64,000 bases of DNA from Candidatus Zhuqueibacterota bacterium. GTDB taxonomy: Bacteria; BS750m-G25. The notes under the pieces were generated by a model. It was not told the origin of the DNA. It worked only from the letters and a program-made list of their open reading frames with translations, and did no database searches. A program made the translations under genes and the position numbers. The stretch spans positions 27,154 through 91,153 of the forward strand of contig JADHWK010000002.1 of NCBI GenBank assembly GCA_016783505.1. The letters are read 5' to 3'. Below are positions 27,182 through 35,965 of this stretch, in pieces (within the stretch, counting starts at the first letter, position 1; each line of letters begins with the position of its first letter).

Positions 27182-28120
27182 TTATTTTTCCAATACGGCA
27201 TTCAAGGCCGCCAGGGCCACTTCAAGCTGTTCCTCATCCGGCTCCAGGGTGGTGATCTTCTGCAACCAGAGCCCTGGCTGGCTTAGCAAGGCTACCAACC
27301 TGGATTTTCTCTTCTCCCCGGACAGCTTCAATATTTCATAAGAGATCCCCGCCACCAGCGGGATCAAGGGTAGGTGAACCAGAAACCTCACCCCCACGTT
27401 TGGATAATCCCCAGCTACGGAAACCACTACCGAATCGAATAAGGCAAAGAACAGAATGGCCAATACGGCCACGATGAGGATAAAGCTGGTTCCACAGCGG
27501 GGATGATGGGTCCCATACTTGGCTACGCTTTGGGGGGACAGATTTTCACCGGCTTCCAGGGCAAAGATGGACTTATGCTCGGCCCCGTGGTATTCGAAAA
27601 TGCGGCGGATCTCCTTCCAGCGGGAGATAAGGTAAAGATAGCCCAGAAAGAAAAGCATTCGAATAGCCCCTGCGATCAGATGAAAGACAAACTGGTTCTG
27701 GCCTACCTCCTTTAAGGCACGGGATAGCCAGTAGGGAATATACATAAAAATGATCAATCCCAAGGCAAAGGCAAAAACGGTCATCAGTCCCGTGCCCAGC
27801 TTCGCCCAGTCTTCTCCTGTCTTTTCCCCATGTTTCCGGTCCCTTTTTTCCCTCCCCTCTTCCATCGCTATCTCAGCCGACCAGTTCAAGGCCCTGATCC
27901 CGATGATCAAGGCCTCCACCAGTACCACCGCCCCCCGCACCAGGGGCCAGCCCCAAAAGCCTCCTTTCGCTGTAAGCGAAGAAAGTTCCTCTCTTTTCAG
28001 GGAAATCCCTCCCTGGTGGTTCCTGACTGCAATAGCCATTCTCTGGGGCGAACGCATCATCACCCCCTCGATCACTGCCTGGCCGCCGATATGTAAATCC
28101 CTATTCATGGGTTGGTTCAT
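27182..28120 (-). CDS. DUF1385-family membrane protein
   Basis: 312 residues. The N-terminal signature IGGQAVIEGVMMRSPQRMAI and the central YLYLISRWKEIRRIFEYHGAEHK plus THHPRCGTSF are hallmarks of DUF1385 (YqhQ-like) proteins. Four or more membrane helices are predicted by eye. The function is not settled; the family is often next to prfA/prmC and rpmE, exactly as here. A second ATG four codons in is an equally good start. Confidence 0.9.
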   Translation of the reverse strand: MNQPMNRDLHIGGQAVIEGVMMRSPQRMAIAVRNHQGGISLKREELSSLTAKGGFWGWPLVRGAVVLVEALIIGIRALNWSAEIAMEEGREKRDRKHGEKTGEDWAKLGTGLMTVFAFALGLIIFMYIPYWLSRALKEVGQNQFVFHLIAGAIRMLFFLGYLYLISRWKEIRRIFEYHGAEHKSIFALEAGENLSPQSVAKYGTHHPRCGTSFILIVAVLAILFFALFDSVVVSVAGDYPNVGVRFLVHLPLIPLVAGISYEILKLSGEKRKSRLVALLSQPGLWLQKITTLEPDEEQLEVALAALNAVLEK

Positions 28121-28176
28121 GGGACTAACCTAGATTCATAAAATCGTGATTGTTTAGCAATCCGAAGTTAAAAAGT

Positions 28177-28272
28177 AGCAGAGGGGTGGGGGAGCAGGGG
28201 AGAAAAAAACCCTATCTCCTTTTAGTCGGGCACCTGACCGATTCCCCCTTGCTCCCCTGCACCCCTGCTCTT
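28177..28272. repeat. Long imperfect inverted repeat containing a REP-like palindrome
   Basis: AGCAGAGGGGTGGGGGAGCA (from 28177) is inverted with small gaps as TGCTCCCCTGCACCCCTGCT (to about 28270). The loop holds AGTCGGGCACCTGACCGA (28224-28241), the reverse of the REP-like motif at 25751 and 26967. It separates thyX and the DUF1385 gene. Confidence 0.65.
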
Positions 28273-28340
28273 CCATTCTGAGACTTTCCCTTTCGTTGTC
28301 AACTTCACATAGCTAAACTGATACGTTATATCTTTAGGGA

Positions 28341-29039
28341 CTATTTCCGGTGAACAACTCCGGGAACAAGCAGGTTTTTAATCTTTTTGCCGCAGTACTT
28401 AAGTTCCGGGCAGTAACCGATGTGCTCGCATTTGGGTTCTAAGAAGCGGGCGAAAAAGGGTGCCGCCTTTCTGACCTCCCGTTTGATCAGGGTGAACAAT
28501 TGGATAATTTCCCACTGGGCGTTCAGACACAACCTTTCCCCGCTGGCGTGAAAAAGTTCCCTTAGGTTCATACTCATGACCAAATTGGTTTTCAGGGCGT
28601 TGGGGAAGAGGTAGCGGGCATCCTCGGGGGGGATGCCATCCTGAACGAATTCTCGATAGGTATCGAAAAGCTGCCCCATTAATTTATCGAATTTTTCACG
28701 TTTCTCATAATCCCCCTTGACTTTGGGGGGAACAACATATTGGGGGCGACTATACTCCACAAACCGCTGGCTCTGTTGGCTGTAAGATGCGATCCGGTGG
28801 CGCACCAACTGATGGGAACAAACCCGGGAGATCCCTTCGATGGCGAAGGTGAAACACACGTGTTCGAAGATGGAGTGATGACCGGCTCGAAAGGTCTTTT
28901 TCACTAACGCCATCATCTTATCTTTATCATATTGACCCTCTGAAATGGCTATAGGCGTCGTCTCGGAATAGCAGGTGCGAGCGGCGGTAAACACTACCTT
29001 GAGCGGATCCTGCGTATATTGAACCAGCCTGACTCTCAA
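28341..29039 (-). CDS. thyX: Flavin-dependent thymidylate synthase
   Basis: 232 residues. The ThyX motif is LVRHRIASYSQQSQRFVEY near residues 76-93; FAD-binding residues such as the C-terminal LRELFHASGERLCLNAQWEI fit. ThyX makes dTMP from dUMP with methylene-tetrahydrofolate and NADPH. The start is a TTG at 29039 with AAGGGAG before it; no ATG lies nearby in frame. Two bases separate it from the HEPN gene, so the toxin-antitoxin-like pair and thyX form one transcript. No thyA is seen in the window. Confidence 0.93.
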   Translation of the reverse strand: MRVRLVQYTQDPLKVVFTAARTCYSETTPIAISEGQYDKDKMMALVKKTFRAGHHSIFEHVCFTFAIEGISRVCSHQLVRHRIASYSQQSQRFVEYSRPQYVVPPKVKGDYEKREKFDKLMGQLFDTYREFVQDGIPPEDARYLFPNALKTNLVMSMNLRELFHASGERLCLNAQWEIIQLFTLIKREVRKAAPFFARFLEPKCEHIGYCPELKYCGKKIKNLLVPGVVHRK

Positions 29040-29041
29040 GC

Positions 29042-29458
29042 CTATACTCCCTTATCTTTGAAAATTCTCTCCACGAGACTAACAACAAAACCAGCACTCT
29101 GTAAAGCCTCCTTGGCATCATCTCTCTCGAAAAGGTTCACTGCTAACTCTTCTTCTGATCCGTAAAATGATATTTCCCTATCAATGGCTAATTGATCAGA
29201 AATGTCCGCCAATTTTCCAAGTGTATCAGAATCTATCTCATATTTAAGATTTGAATCCAATAGAATCTTTCCCAGGCGATGGGATTTTGGGTATTCAACC
29301 CCCAAAAATCTCAGCAGTCCTTTCAGGGCTAACTCTGAAGCCTCCTGGCATTTCCGCACTGTGCGATGGTAATGTTTCTTGGCTAGGGACTCCTTAGCCT
29401 CGTCGAAAATTATCTTTGCATCACCAAGATAGCCCCTAGCAATCTCGGTGTTTTTCAT
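29042..29458 (-). CDS. HEPN-domain protein (partner of the MNT nucleotidyltransferase)
   Basis: 138 residues, all helical. HYHRTVRKCQEASELALKGL is the core helix of the HEPN domain (PF05168 type). The R-x4-6-H RNase motif of toxic HEPN proteins is not seen, so ribonuclease activity is doubtful. Its ATG overlaps the nucleotidyltransferase stop (ATGA). HEPN-MNT pairs act as type VII toxin-antitoxin modules or in nucleotide-linked regulation. Confidence 0.8.
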   Translation of the reverse strand: MKNTEIARGYLGDAKIIFDEAKESLAKKHYHRTVRKCQEASELALKGLLRFLGVEYPKSHRLGKILLDSNLKYEIDSDTLGKLADISDQLAIDREISFYGSEEELAVNLFERDDAKEALQSAGFVVSLVERIFKDKGV

Positions 29459-29955
29459 AGGGTAAAAACCTCTCCGAGTTTAATATCTGGCTTCAGATTC
29501 CAATACCAACTTCCATCATCCAAATAGATCTTTTTAGACCCCAGCGCCTTCATCCTTTCTTTGATCTCCTCCAACTTTTTCCCAAAAGTCCCATCATCCA
29601 AGAGAATAATTCCATCATCAATCATATCCAGAAAAATGGGTTTAGTATCCCTTATCTCGTTCTTAGTAAATAACAGGGGTGAAATCTCAGGGTAATAACC
29701 GCTATTATAAAGCTCGATATAGGAATCCTTATCTCTCATTTCCTTTAATAAAGGAAAAATGATCTTAACCCTTTTGTACCGACTTTTAGGCAGAGCGTTC
29801 ATGACGACGCACACATCCACATCACTGGATGGGCTAAGCTGTCCTCGTGCTGCTGACCCATAGAGAACGACAGAGACAAGATTGTCCTTAAAATGTTTCT
29901 GTAACAGTTTAACAAAATCGGTCATTAACTGCATCAACAAGGGGTAAACTTTCAT
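29455..29955 (-). CDS. MNT-type minimal nucleotidyltransferase
   Basis: 166 residues from ATG 29955, which has AGGA nine bases before it; the open frame extends upstream only into the rpmE terminator. The catalytic pattern G33-S34, ten residues, D45-x-D47 (YGSAARGQLSPSSDVDVCVV) is intact. In known pairs the MNT protein adds AMP to, and so silences, its HEPN partner. It is longer than most MntA proteins. Confidence 0.82.
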   Translation of the reverse strand: MKVYPLLMQLMTDFVKLLQKHFKDNLVSVVLYGSAARGQLSPSSDVDVCVVMNALPKSRYKRVKIIFPLLKEMRDKDSYIELYNSGYYPEISPLLFTKNEIRDTKPIFLDMIDDGIILLDDGTFGKKLEEIKERMKALGSKKIYLDDGSWYWNLKPDIKLGEVFTL

Positions 29956-29974
29956 CTCTATTCCTGGGCATTTA

Positions 29975-30003
29975 CAAAAAACGGAATGCCAAGGCATCCC
30001 GTT
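29975..30003 (-). terminator. Terminator of rpmE
   Basis: In the minus-strand reading AACGGGATGCC-TT-GGCATTCCGTT is followed by TTTTTG. It lies 90 bp after rpmE and just before the MNT start, which argues for a separate promoter for the MNT-HEPN-thyX genes or read-through. Confidence 0.75.
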
Positions 30004-30089
30004 AATTCTTCTGACTTCCAATTTTTTTCAGAGAAAAGCTTTCCTTCGCATTTATCCCTTTCAATAAAAAATATGAAAATTTTCCGCTG

Positions 30090-30302
30090 CTATTGATCTT
30101 TGGCCTTTATTTTGTACCGACGGTAGTACTTCTCCACCCTTCCCGCCGTGTCCACCAGCTTCTGCTTGCCGGTGAAGAAGGGATGGCATTGGGAACAGAT
30201 TTCGATCCTTAAGTCGCCCACCGTGGTCCGGGTCTGAAAGGTGTTGCCGCAGGCGCATTTTACGGTGGCAATCTCATATTTGGGATGAATATCTTTTTTC
30301 AT
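30090..30302 (-). CDS. rpmE: 50S ribosomal protein L31
   Basis: 70 residues. Zinc ligands C16, C18, C36 and C39 (KCACGNTF and [14 protein letters not shown]) show the C+ form. It is a component of the large ribosomal subunit at the intersubunit bridge. A promoter lies 28 bp upstream and a terminator downstream, so it forms its own transcript. Confidence 0.97.
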   Translation of the reverse strand: MKKDIHPKYEIATVKCACGNTFQTRTTVGDLRIEICSQCHPFFTGKQKLVDTAGRVEKYYRRYKIKAKDQ

Positions 30303-30329
30303 TCCACTCCTATTCTTGTATCCAACCTA

Positions 30330-30358
30330 AATATAACAATTTTTTAAAGGAAATGCAA
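30330..30358 (-). promoter_or_regulatory. Sigma-70-type promoter of rpmE
   Basis: Minus strand: TTGCAT (30358-30353), 17-base spacer, TATATT (30335-30330), about 28 bp before the ATG. Confidence 0.65.
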
Positions 30359-30406
30359 CTGAAAATAAAATTTAAAAAGAGCTAATCTTTAGCGTCACTT
30401 TCTGGA

Positions 30407-31015
30407 TTATGGAAACTGTTTCCACTTAATATTTTCCTTTGGATTTAACCCATAATTGGTAATGACTAATGAATCCGTGTATTCCCAAATGCAAGTATCC
30501 CCCAAACTCTCCTCTACTACACCTTCCTCTATGGTCTTTATGACTTTGATAAAAGTAGAATCAACGGGTAATTTAATTGTTCTATTGAAGGATTTAATAT
30601 AGATGTCTAACGAGACTGTATTAATTGTATCAATCCCGGAAACAGAAGCTGCCCAATTCAAATAATCTGGTATGAAATATACGGGATTTAATTTAACCAA
30701 GGCTCCACCTGCTCCTGCCAAAGGAAAGAAAATATGTTTCATCCCAAAAACCATCTGCAAATCGTTATTTATTGGAAATTGAGGGCTACGCCAGTATTCA
30801 AGGGCTTTTGTATCATGGTTATAATCGTAATCGGTACCAGTATGTGGATCATCACCTATAGCACAATGACCTTCTAGCTCTCTAGCTGAAGAAAATATTA
30901 GCATTTCAATAAAGATATAATCTCCTTCTATTTCGTTTGACGAAGTAGTATTTTTCTCACAGGAGTATATAAGAAACATAATCAGTGCAAAAAAAAGGCA
31001 AATATTTCTTCTCAT
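30407..31015 (-). CDS. Putative lipoprotein of unknown function
   Basis: 202 residues. The N-terminus is a lipoprotein signal with lipobox-like LIYSC (Cys about 19). The rest is beta-rich without motifs I recognise; it contains GDDPHTGTDYDYNHDTKALE and ends SLVITNYGLNPKENIKWKQF. Single gene between rpmE and rho, probably on the periplasmic face or the outer membrane. Confidence 0.6.
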   Translation of the reverse strand: MRRNICLFFALIMFLIYSCEKNTTSSNEIEGDYIFIEMLIFSSARELEGHCAIGDDPHTGTDYDYNHDTKALEYWRSPQFPINNDLQMVFGMKHIFFPLAGAGGALVKLNPVYFIPDYLNWAASVSGIDTINTVSLDIYIKSFNRTIKLPVDSTFIKVIKTIEEGVVEESLGDTCIWEYTDSLVITNYGLNPKENIKWKQFP

Positions 31016-31394
31016 TGGTTAATTCCTCAACTATTTGGCCTCCTCCTCAAAGACCTCAACTCCTACCAATGGTTTTGAATCGGGAAAAGGGGTTCATCTA
31101 ATTCATTAACTTCTGACAATCCCTGAAATAGGATCATTAGTTAAGCACAACAAGGACTAAAATTAAAGTCTATTAAAAATGGTTTGTTCCCTTTTTAACC
31201 TTTTTATGGTAAAACCATTTTAAAAAAAATCGAAGTAACAGTTCATCACGCCTGCCACAGGCAGGGAACTATACAGAAGCGACCAACAGTCATAATTAGC
31301 AATTAACAATCAGCAATCAGCTTTTAGCGTTAAACCTTATTTAAGTCTCTTATCTATCTTAGTGCCTTGATGGCTGAGCTGTTACAAATCGAAT
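31016..31394. other. 379-bp intergenic region downstream of rho
   Basis: No gene. It holds a GCCTGCCACAGGCAGGG palindrome, an AATGGTTT/AAACCATT pair and short AGCAATTAACAATCAGCAATC repeats of the type also seen at 53275. Confidence 0.5.
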
Positions 31395-32642
31395 TTATCT
31401 AGTCATCATCTTAAAAAATTCCCGGTTGGATTTGGTATCGGCCATCTTTTCCAGCACGAATTTCATCGCTTCCACTGAATTCATATCCGAGAGCAGGTTG
31501 CGGAGAATCCACATCCGGTTGAGTTCGTTTTTGCTCAGCAGCAATTCTTCTTTACGGGTCCCTGACCGGTTGATGTCCATGGCCGGGAAGATGCGACGGT
31601 CTGATAGCTTGCGATCCAGAACCATTTCCATATTTCCGGTGCCTTTAAACTCCTCGAAGATCACCTCGTCCATCCTGCTTCCGGTCTCGATCAGGGCGGT
31701 GGCAATGATAGTGAGACTGCCTTCCTCCTCGGTATTCCGGGCCGCTCCGAAAAAACCCTTGGGCTCATAAAGGGCATTAGCGTCTACCCCACCCGAGAGC
31801 ACCCGACCTGAAGGGGGAGTCACCGAATTGTGGGCCCGCGCCAGCCTGGTAATAGAATCCAAAAGGATCACCACATCTTTCCCGTACTCCACCATACGTT
31901 TTGACTTCCCCAGCACCATCTGGGATACCTGAACGTGTCGCTCGGGTTTCTCGTCAAAGGTGGAACTCACCACCTCAGCATCAACATTGCGGGCCATTTC
32001 GGTAACCTCCTCGGGCCGCTCGTCAATAAGAAGAACAATGGTATAAATTTCCGGATGATTGGCAACGATGGAATTGGCGATCTTCTGAAGCAGGATGGTC
32101 TTGCCCGCCTTGGGGGGCGAGACGATCAGCCCCCGCTGCCCCTTCCCGATAGGGGTAAAGATGTCCATAATCCTGGTGGAATGGTCGTTGGGATTCGATT
32201 CCAGCCGAATCTTTTCAGTGGGGTGAAGGGGGGTCAGATTGTCGAACAGGATCTTCTCCCGTACTTCCTCCGGGTTCTCAAAGTTGACAGCTTCTACCTT
32301 CAACAGGGCGAAGAAACGCTCTTCATCCTTGGGCGGCCTCATCTGACCGCTGACGATATTGCCCCGCCTCAGGCTGAATCGTTTGATCTGGGACGGGGAG
32401 ATGTAGATGTCGTCGGGCCCAGGCAAGTAGCTGGCATGCCTGGATCTTAAAAATCCGTAGCCCTCGGGTAGAATATCCAGCACCCCTTCGGCGTAGAACA
32501 ACCCGTTCTTTTCAGTCTGTTTCTGCAGAATCTTGAAGATAAGATCCTGCTTCCGCATGCCGCTGAAACCGGTGATCTCCAATTCCTTGGCCATGTCACC
32601 CAACTCGGAAATCCTCATGGCTTTTAATTCTGTTAAATCCAT
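31395..32642 (-). CDS. rho: Transcription termination factor Rho
   Basis: 415 residues. N-terminal Rho helix bundle ([20 protein letters not shown]), RNA-binding cold-shock fold ([20 protein letters not shown]), Walker A SPPKAGKT at 175-182, Walker [17 protein letters not shown], and the Q/R-loop [20 protein letters not shown]. Hexameric RNA helicase that ends transcription. A consensus promoter lies about 400 bp upstream, giving a long leader, as in autoregulated rho genes. Confidence 0.97.
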   Translation of the reverse strand: MDLTELKAMRISELGDMAKELEITGFSGMRKQDLIFKILQKQTEKNGLFYAEGVLDILPEGYGFLRSRHASYLPGPDDIYISPSQIKRFSLRRGNIVSGQMRPPKDEERFFALLKVEAVNFENPEEVREKILFDNLTPLHPTEKIRLESNPNDHSTRIMDIFTPIGKGQRGLIVSPPKAGKTILLQKIANSIVANHPEIYTIVLLIDERPEEVTEMARNVDAEVVSSTFDEKPERHVQVSQMVLGKSKRMVEYGKDVVILLDSITRLARAHNSVTPPSGRVLSGGVDANALYEPKGFFGAARNTEEEGSLTIIATALIETGSRMDEVIFEEFKGTGNMEMVLDRKLSDRRIFPAMDINRSGTRKEELLLSKNELNRMWILRNLLSDMNSVEAMKFVLEKMADTKSNREFFKMMTR

Positions 32643-33112
32643 AAAACGCTCCTATTCCATATCAGTAGGTCATATTAAGAAGCTTGTAAATTGCCAAAAT
32701 TTCAAGAATTGCTGTAATTTAGTCTGATTTCTTAGAAGTGCTATGTTCGGTAATTCGATAGCGAGTTTAATAATCTGAACTGCAAACCGTTTAGTTCGCT
32801 TTTCAAGCTTTTTGCCTTTTATCTTTTAAATTTAGGCAATCTTTGCCCCGATGCTTCGGGGGAAATTTAGGCAATTCGACATGGTTTTGCCTGATTGTGG
32901 GATACTGACATAAGCGCCCTAAAAAGCGTTTAAGTCTTGACTTACAGGTATCAAACAAGGTTTCTCAGCAAGTAAGAAATGGCAAGATAAGGGAGGATGA
33001 AAATAGGTTTGATATAGGAAGAAGTGAGATTCAGATTAATTTCAGTTAAATTTAAAACATTTTTTTTATTTTGTCAAGCTTTTTCTTGGTCACCGGGACA
33101 ATAATACTGACA
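32643..33112. other. 470-bp leader region of rho
   Basis: No gene. A direct repeat AAATTTAGGCAAT flanks a CCCCGA-TGCT-TCGGGG hairpin at about 32828-32877. The promoter described at 33049-33077 would make this an untranslated rho leader. Confidence 0.5.
33049..33077 (-). promoter_or_regulatory. Sigma-70-type promoter upstream of rho
   Basis: Minus strand: TTGACA (33077-33072), 17-base spacer, TAAATT (33054-33049). It lies between the dehydrogenase stop and rho. Confidence 0.65.
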
Positions 33113-34309
33113 TTACAAATTACCTGAATTTATCCGTGCAATGATCGCATCTGTCATCTGTTTGGTGCTTGAAGCCCCCTGGCTCAAAACCCCGGGACCG
33201 CCGGGCAGTCTGAGCATATCATAACTTCGGACGTTACCCTCTTCTATAACAGCAGCAATTGAATTCCTTATTCTGTTGGCTCTCTCTACCTCACCTAAGT
33301 AGTCCAGCATCATACATGAACTTAAGATCATAGCAATTGGGTTAACGATTGAGGGCTTTAGATCGGCATACTTGGGGGCGGAGCCGTGGGTAGGCTCAAA
33401 GACAGCACAATCTTTCCCAATATTGCCACTGCAGGCAAATCCAAGCCCACCCACGAGCCCCGCAAATCCATCAGAGACAATATCGCCAAACATATTGCCC
33501 GCCACAATAACACCATAATCTTCAGGGTTCTTGGTAAGCCACATCATTTGGGCGTCAATGTTAGTAAACCAGAGCTGGATGTCTGGAAATCCGGGTGCAA
33601 TCTTCTCTGCCTCTTCCCCCATCATGCCCGATGTTTCCCGGATAACGTTTGGTTTTTCACAAATTGTCACCGATTTGTAACCGAATTTCTTAGCATATAT
33701 GAACGCCTCCTTGACTATACGATGGCAGGCGGGGCGGCTGAAGATTCGGCAGGAAATGGCCAAGTCTGCCCCCGGCACATCTTTAAACCTGGCCATTTTA
33801 GGATGAGTTTCCAGGGCCGAGCGCACCCCCGGCGGCGGATTGGTCCATTCTACCCCTGAATACAGCCCTTCTGTGTTTTGACGGAAGATAACCACATCCA
33901 CCCCGGGCTCTTCAAAACCATCCCCTCTGCGGCGGATAAAGTTCAACGGATTCCCCTTGAACGAACGGCAGGGACGGATACATATATCCAGATTAAAGTG
34001 CTGACGGAGTCCTACGATGGGACTGTAGTAAACATATCCTTTACCTTGAAGTTCCGGCGAGATTTCACCGGCGGCCTGGGCCTTCGGCTTGGAAGTAATG
34101 GCACCAAAAAGACCTATCCTATGCTCTTCGAGAAGGTCTAAGGTGCGCTGTGGTAATGCATTCCCCTCCTTGACCCAAAATTCCCATCCAATATCCTCCT
34201 CAATATAATTCGCCTTAAATCCAACGGCGTCCAGAACCCGAATGGCCTCTGGAAGGACAATCTTGCCAATACCATCACCGGGCATGATTACGATGCTCTT
34301 ATTACCCAT
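33113..34309 (-). CDS. Isocitrate/isopropylmalate dehydrogenase-family enzyme
   Basis: 398 residues. Family motifs: N-terminal IVIMPGDGIGKIVLPEAIRV, substrate-phosphate loop region FRQNTEGLYSGVEW, catalytic Tyr/Lys region KSVTICEKPNVIRETSGMM, metal-binding IDAQMMWLTKNPEDYGVIVA and NMFGDIVSDGFAGLVGGLG, and cofactor site PTHGSAPKYADL. Enzymes of this family oxidatively decarboxylate isocitrate, isopropylmalate or homoisocitrate. The sequence is closest in feel to bacterial NAD-type isocitrate dehydrogenases, but the substrate cannot be fixed here. GGGAG precedes the ATG. Confidence 0.85.
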   Translation of the reverse strand: MGNKSIVIMPGDGIGKIVLPEAIRVLDAVGFKANYIEEDIGWEFWVKEGNALPQRTLDLLEEHRIGLFGAITSKPKAQAAGEISPELQGKGYVYYSPIVGLRQHFNLDICIRPCRSFKGNPLNFIRRRGDGFEEPGVDVVIFRQNTEGLYSGVEWTNPPPGVRSALETHPKMARFKDVPGADLAISCRIFSRPACHRIVKEAFIYAKKFGYKSVTICEKPNVIRETSGMMGEEAEKIAPGFPDIQLWFTNIDAQMMWLTKNPEDYGVIVAGNMFGDIVSDGFAGLVGGLGFACSGNIGKDCAVFEPTHGSAPKYADLKPSIVNPIAMILSSCMMLDYLGEVERANRIRNSIAAVIEEGNVRSYDMLRLPGGPGVLSQGASSTKQMTDAIIARINSGNL

Positions 34310-34393
34310 GAATTAACTCCCAAATTTTAAGCTATTAATCTTTTTAAGACCCCTAAATATTTTTCACTGACTTTTAGTACAATTTCAGTTATC

Positions 34394-35701
34394 CTACGGA
34401 CATTTTATTCCTATGACCTGCAAGGCCTCGCCCACAGTGAAATGAGACCCGGTTACACACACCAGATCATCCTTTGAAGCCAATCCCAGGGCATAGCTGA
34501 AGCCCTTAGCCACCCCTTTAAAAGGTGAAACCTTAAGGGTGCATTTTGAAAACTCCCGGGCCAGTTCAGTCGAAGGCAAGGCCCCTTTTCTTTGGGGCTC
34601 CACGGGGATAACATGGTCGCAGATAGGCGCCATTTCCCGGATCATTCCCCGATAATCTTTATGCTTGAGAACCCCGAAAACGAGAATAAGTTTATTGTAA
34701 GAGAACAATTGGATAAGATTTTCCCTGAGGGCTTTTATCCCGCCGGGGTTATGGGCAACGTCGAGGAGAATCAGCGGGTTCTCTCCCACCAACTGCATCC
34801 GACCCGGCCATCTTACCTTCTTAAGGCCCTCTATAATATGATCAATTTTGATATTAAAATGCTTAAATTTCAGCCGTTCACAAGCGGACAAAACCAACCT
34901 GACGTTCGCCATCTGATGGGTGCCCGGTAAAGTCAGCTTCACCAAGGGGAACTTCCCAAAACCCCTTAGGGGAGTTGGTGTTGTGTTGGATCTTTTAGGA
35001 TAAAACGACGTAAAACGACGGTAAAACCGGGGGACCCCCAGATCCCATGTGCTTGAGCTGTCAACAAAGGGGGCCTGGACCTGACGACAGATTTCTTTCA
35101 GGACATCGGCTGTCTGGGGTTGGGACCCATCGGTCACCAGTTCCACTCCTTTTTTAATAATTCCCCCTTTTTCTCTGGCAATGGAGATCAAATCCCGACC
35201 TAAATGCTCAGAATGATCATAATCAATGGGGGTAATGATGGTCAGCAGGGGCTTGACAACGTTGGTGGCATCCAGCCGACCCCCCATCCCCACCTCCACG
35301 ACGGCCAGATCTATCCCCTGCTCGGCAAAATACAGAAACCCCAAGGCGGTGACCGATTCGAAAAAAGTGCATTTCAGTTCGATCACGGCTGGCTTGATCA
35401 TTTCCACGTATTGGACGACCCGAGCTTTCGGAATCTTCTTCCCACCGATGCAAATCCTCTCCCGGAAGTCCACCAGATGGGGGGAGGTGTAAAGCCCGAC
35501 TTTATACCCGGCTGCGGTGAGCGTGGAGCCCAGCATGGCGGCCGTTGACCCCTTTCCGTTGGTGCCAGCGATGTGGATGGCCGGGAAGGCCAGATGGGGA
35601 TCTCCCACCCGACCCAAAAGTCTGGTAACATTATCCAGGCCCAGTTTTATACCAAATCCCTCCAGGTCATAGAGGAATTTTACAGCTTCACCGTAGGTCA
35701 T
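34394..35701 (-). CDS. folC: Bifunctional folylpolyglutamate/dihydrofolate synthase
   Basis: 435 residues. P-loop G46-TNGKG-S52 in HIAGTNGKGSTAAMLGSTL, the family's GLYTSPHLVDFRERICIGG, DLAVVEVGMGGRLDATNVV and LLDVAHNPGGIKALRENL. It adds glutamate to folates in an ATP-dependent ligase reaction, supporting the folate used by ThyX. Adjacent intergenic space 35702-35965 holds no gene. Confidence 0.94.
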   Translation of the reverse strand: MTYGEAVKFLYDLEGFGIKLGLDNVTRLLGRVGDPHLAFPAIHIAGTNGKGSTAAMLGSTLTAAGYKVGLYTSPHLVDFRERICIGGKKIPKARVVQYVEMIKPAVIELKCTFFESVTALGFLYFAEQGIDLAVVEVGMGGRLDATNVVKPLLTIITPIDYDHSEHLGRDLISIAREKGGIIKKGVELVTDGSQPQTADVLKEICRQVQAPFVDSSSTWDLGVPRFYRRFTSFYPKRSNTTPTPLRGFGKFPLVKLTLPGTHQMANVRLVLSACERLKFKHFNIKIDHIIEGLKKVRWPGRMQLVGENPLILLDVAHNPGGIKALRENLIQLFSYNKLILVFGVLKHKDYRGMIREMAPICDHVIPVEPQRKGALPSTELAREFSKCTLKVSPFKGVAKGFSYALGLASKDDLVCVTGSHFTVGEALQVIGIKCP

Positions 35702-35965
35702 AAGTCAAACGCATCAGTTAAGCTATGTGAAGTTAATAATAGATAGAAAGGTATCAGAATGGAAGATCAGTGGAGCATGGGATAGTGGAGAAATGGGTAA
35801 TTGGTCAAGTATCCTACAGACGCCCGACTGAAAGGAAATAGGGATTTTTTCTCTCCTCTACCCCCCCAGGCCCTCCCTGGCCGTTCCCGGCTACAGGCAG
35901 GCTGCTCCTCTGCCGGTTTTCAATTTCAGACAACTAAACACCTACATCTTTTTTTTGTGTTTACC

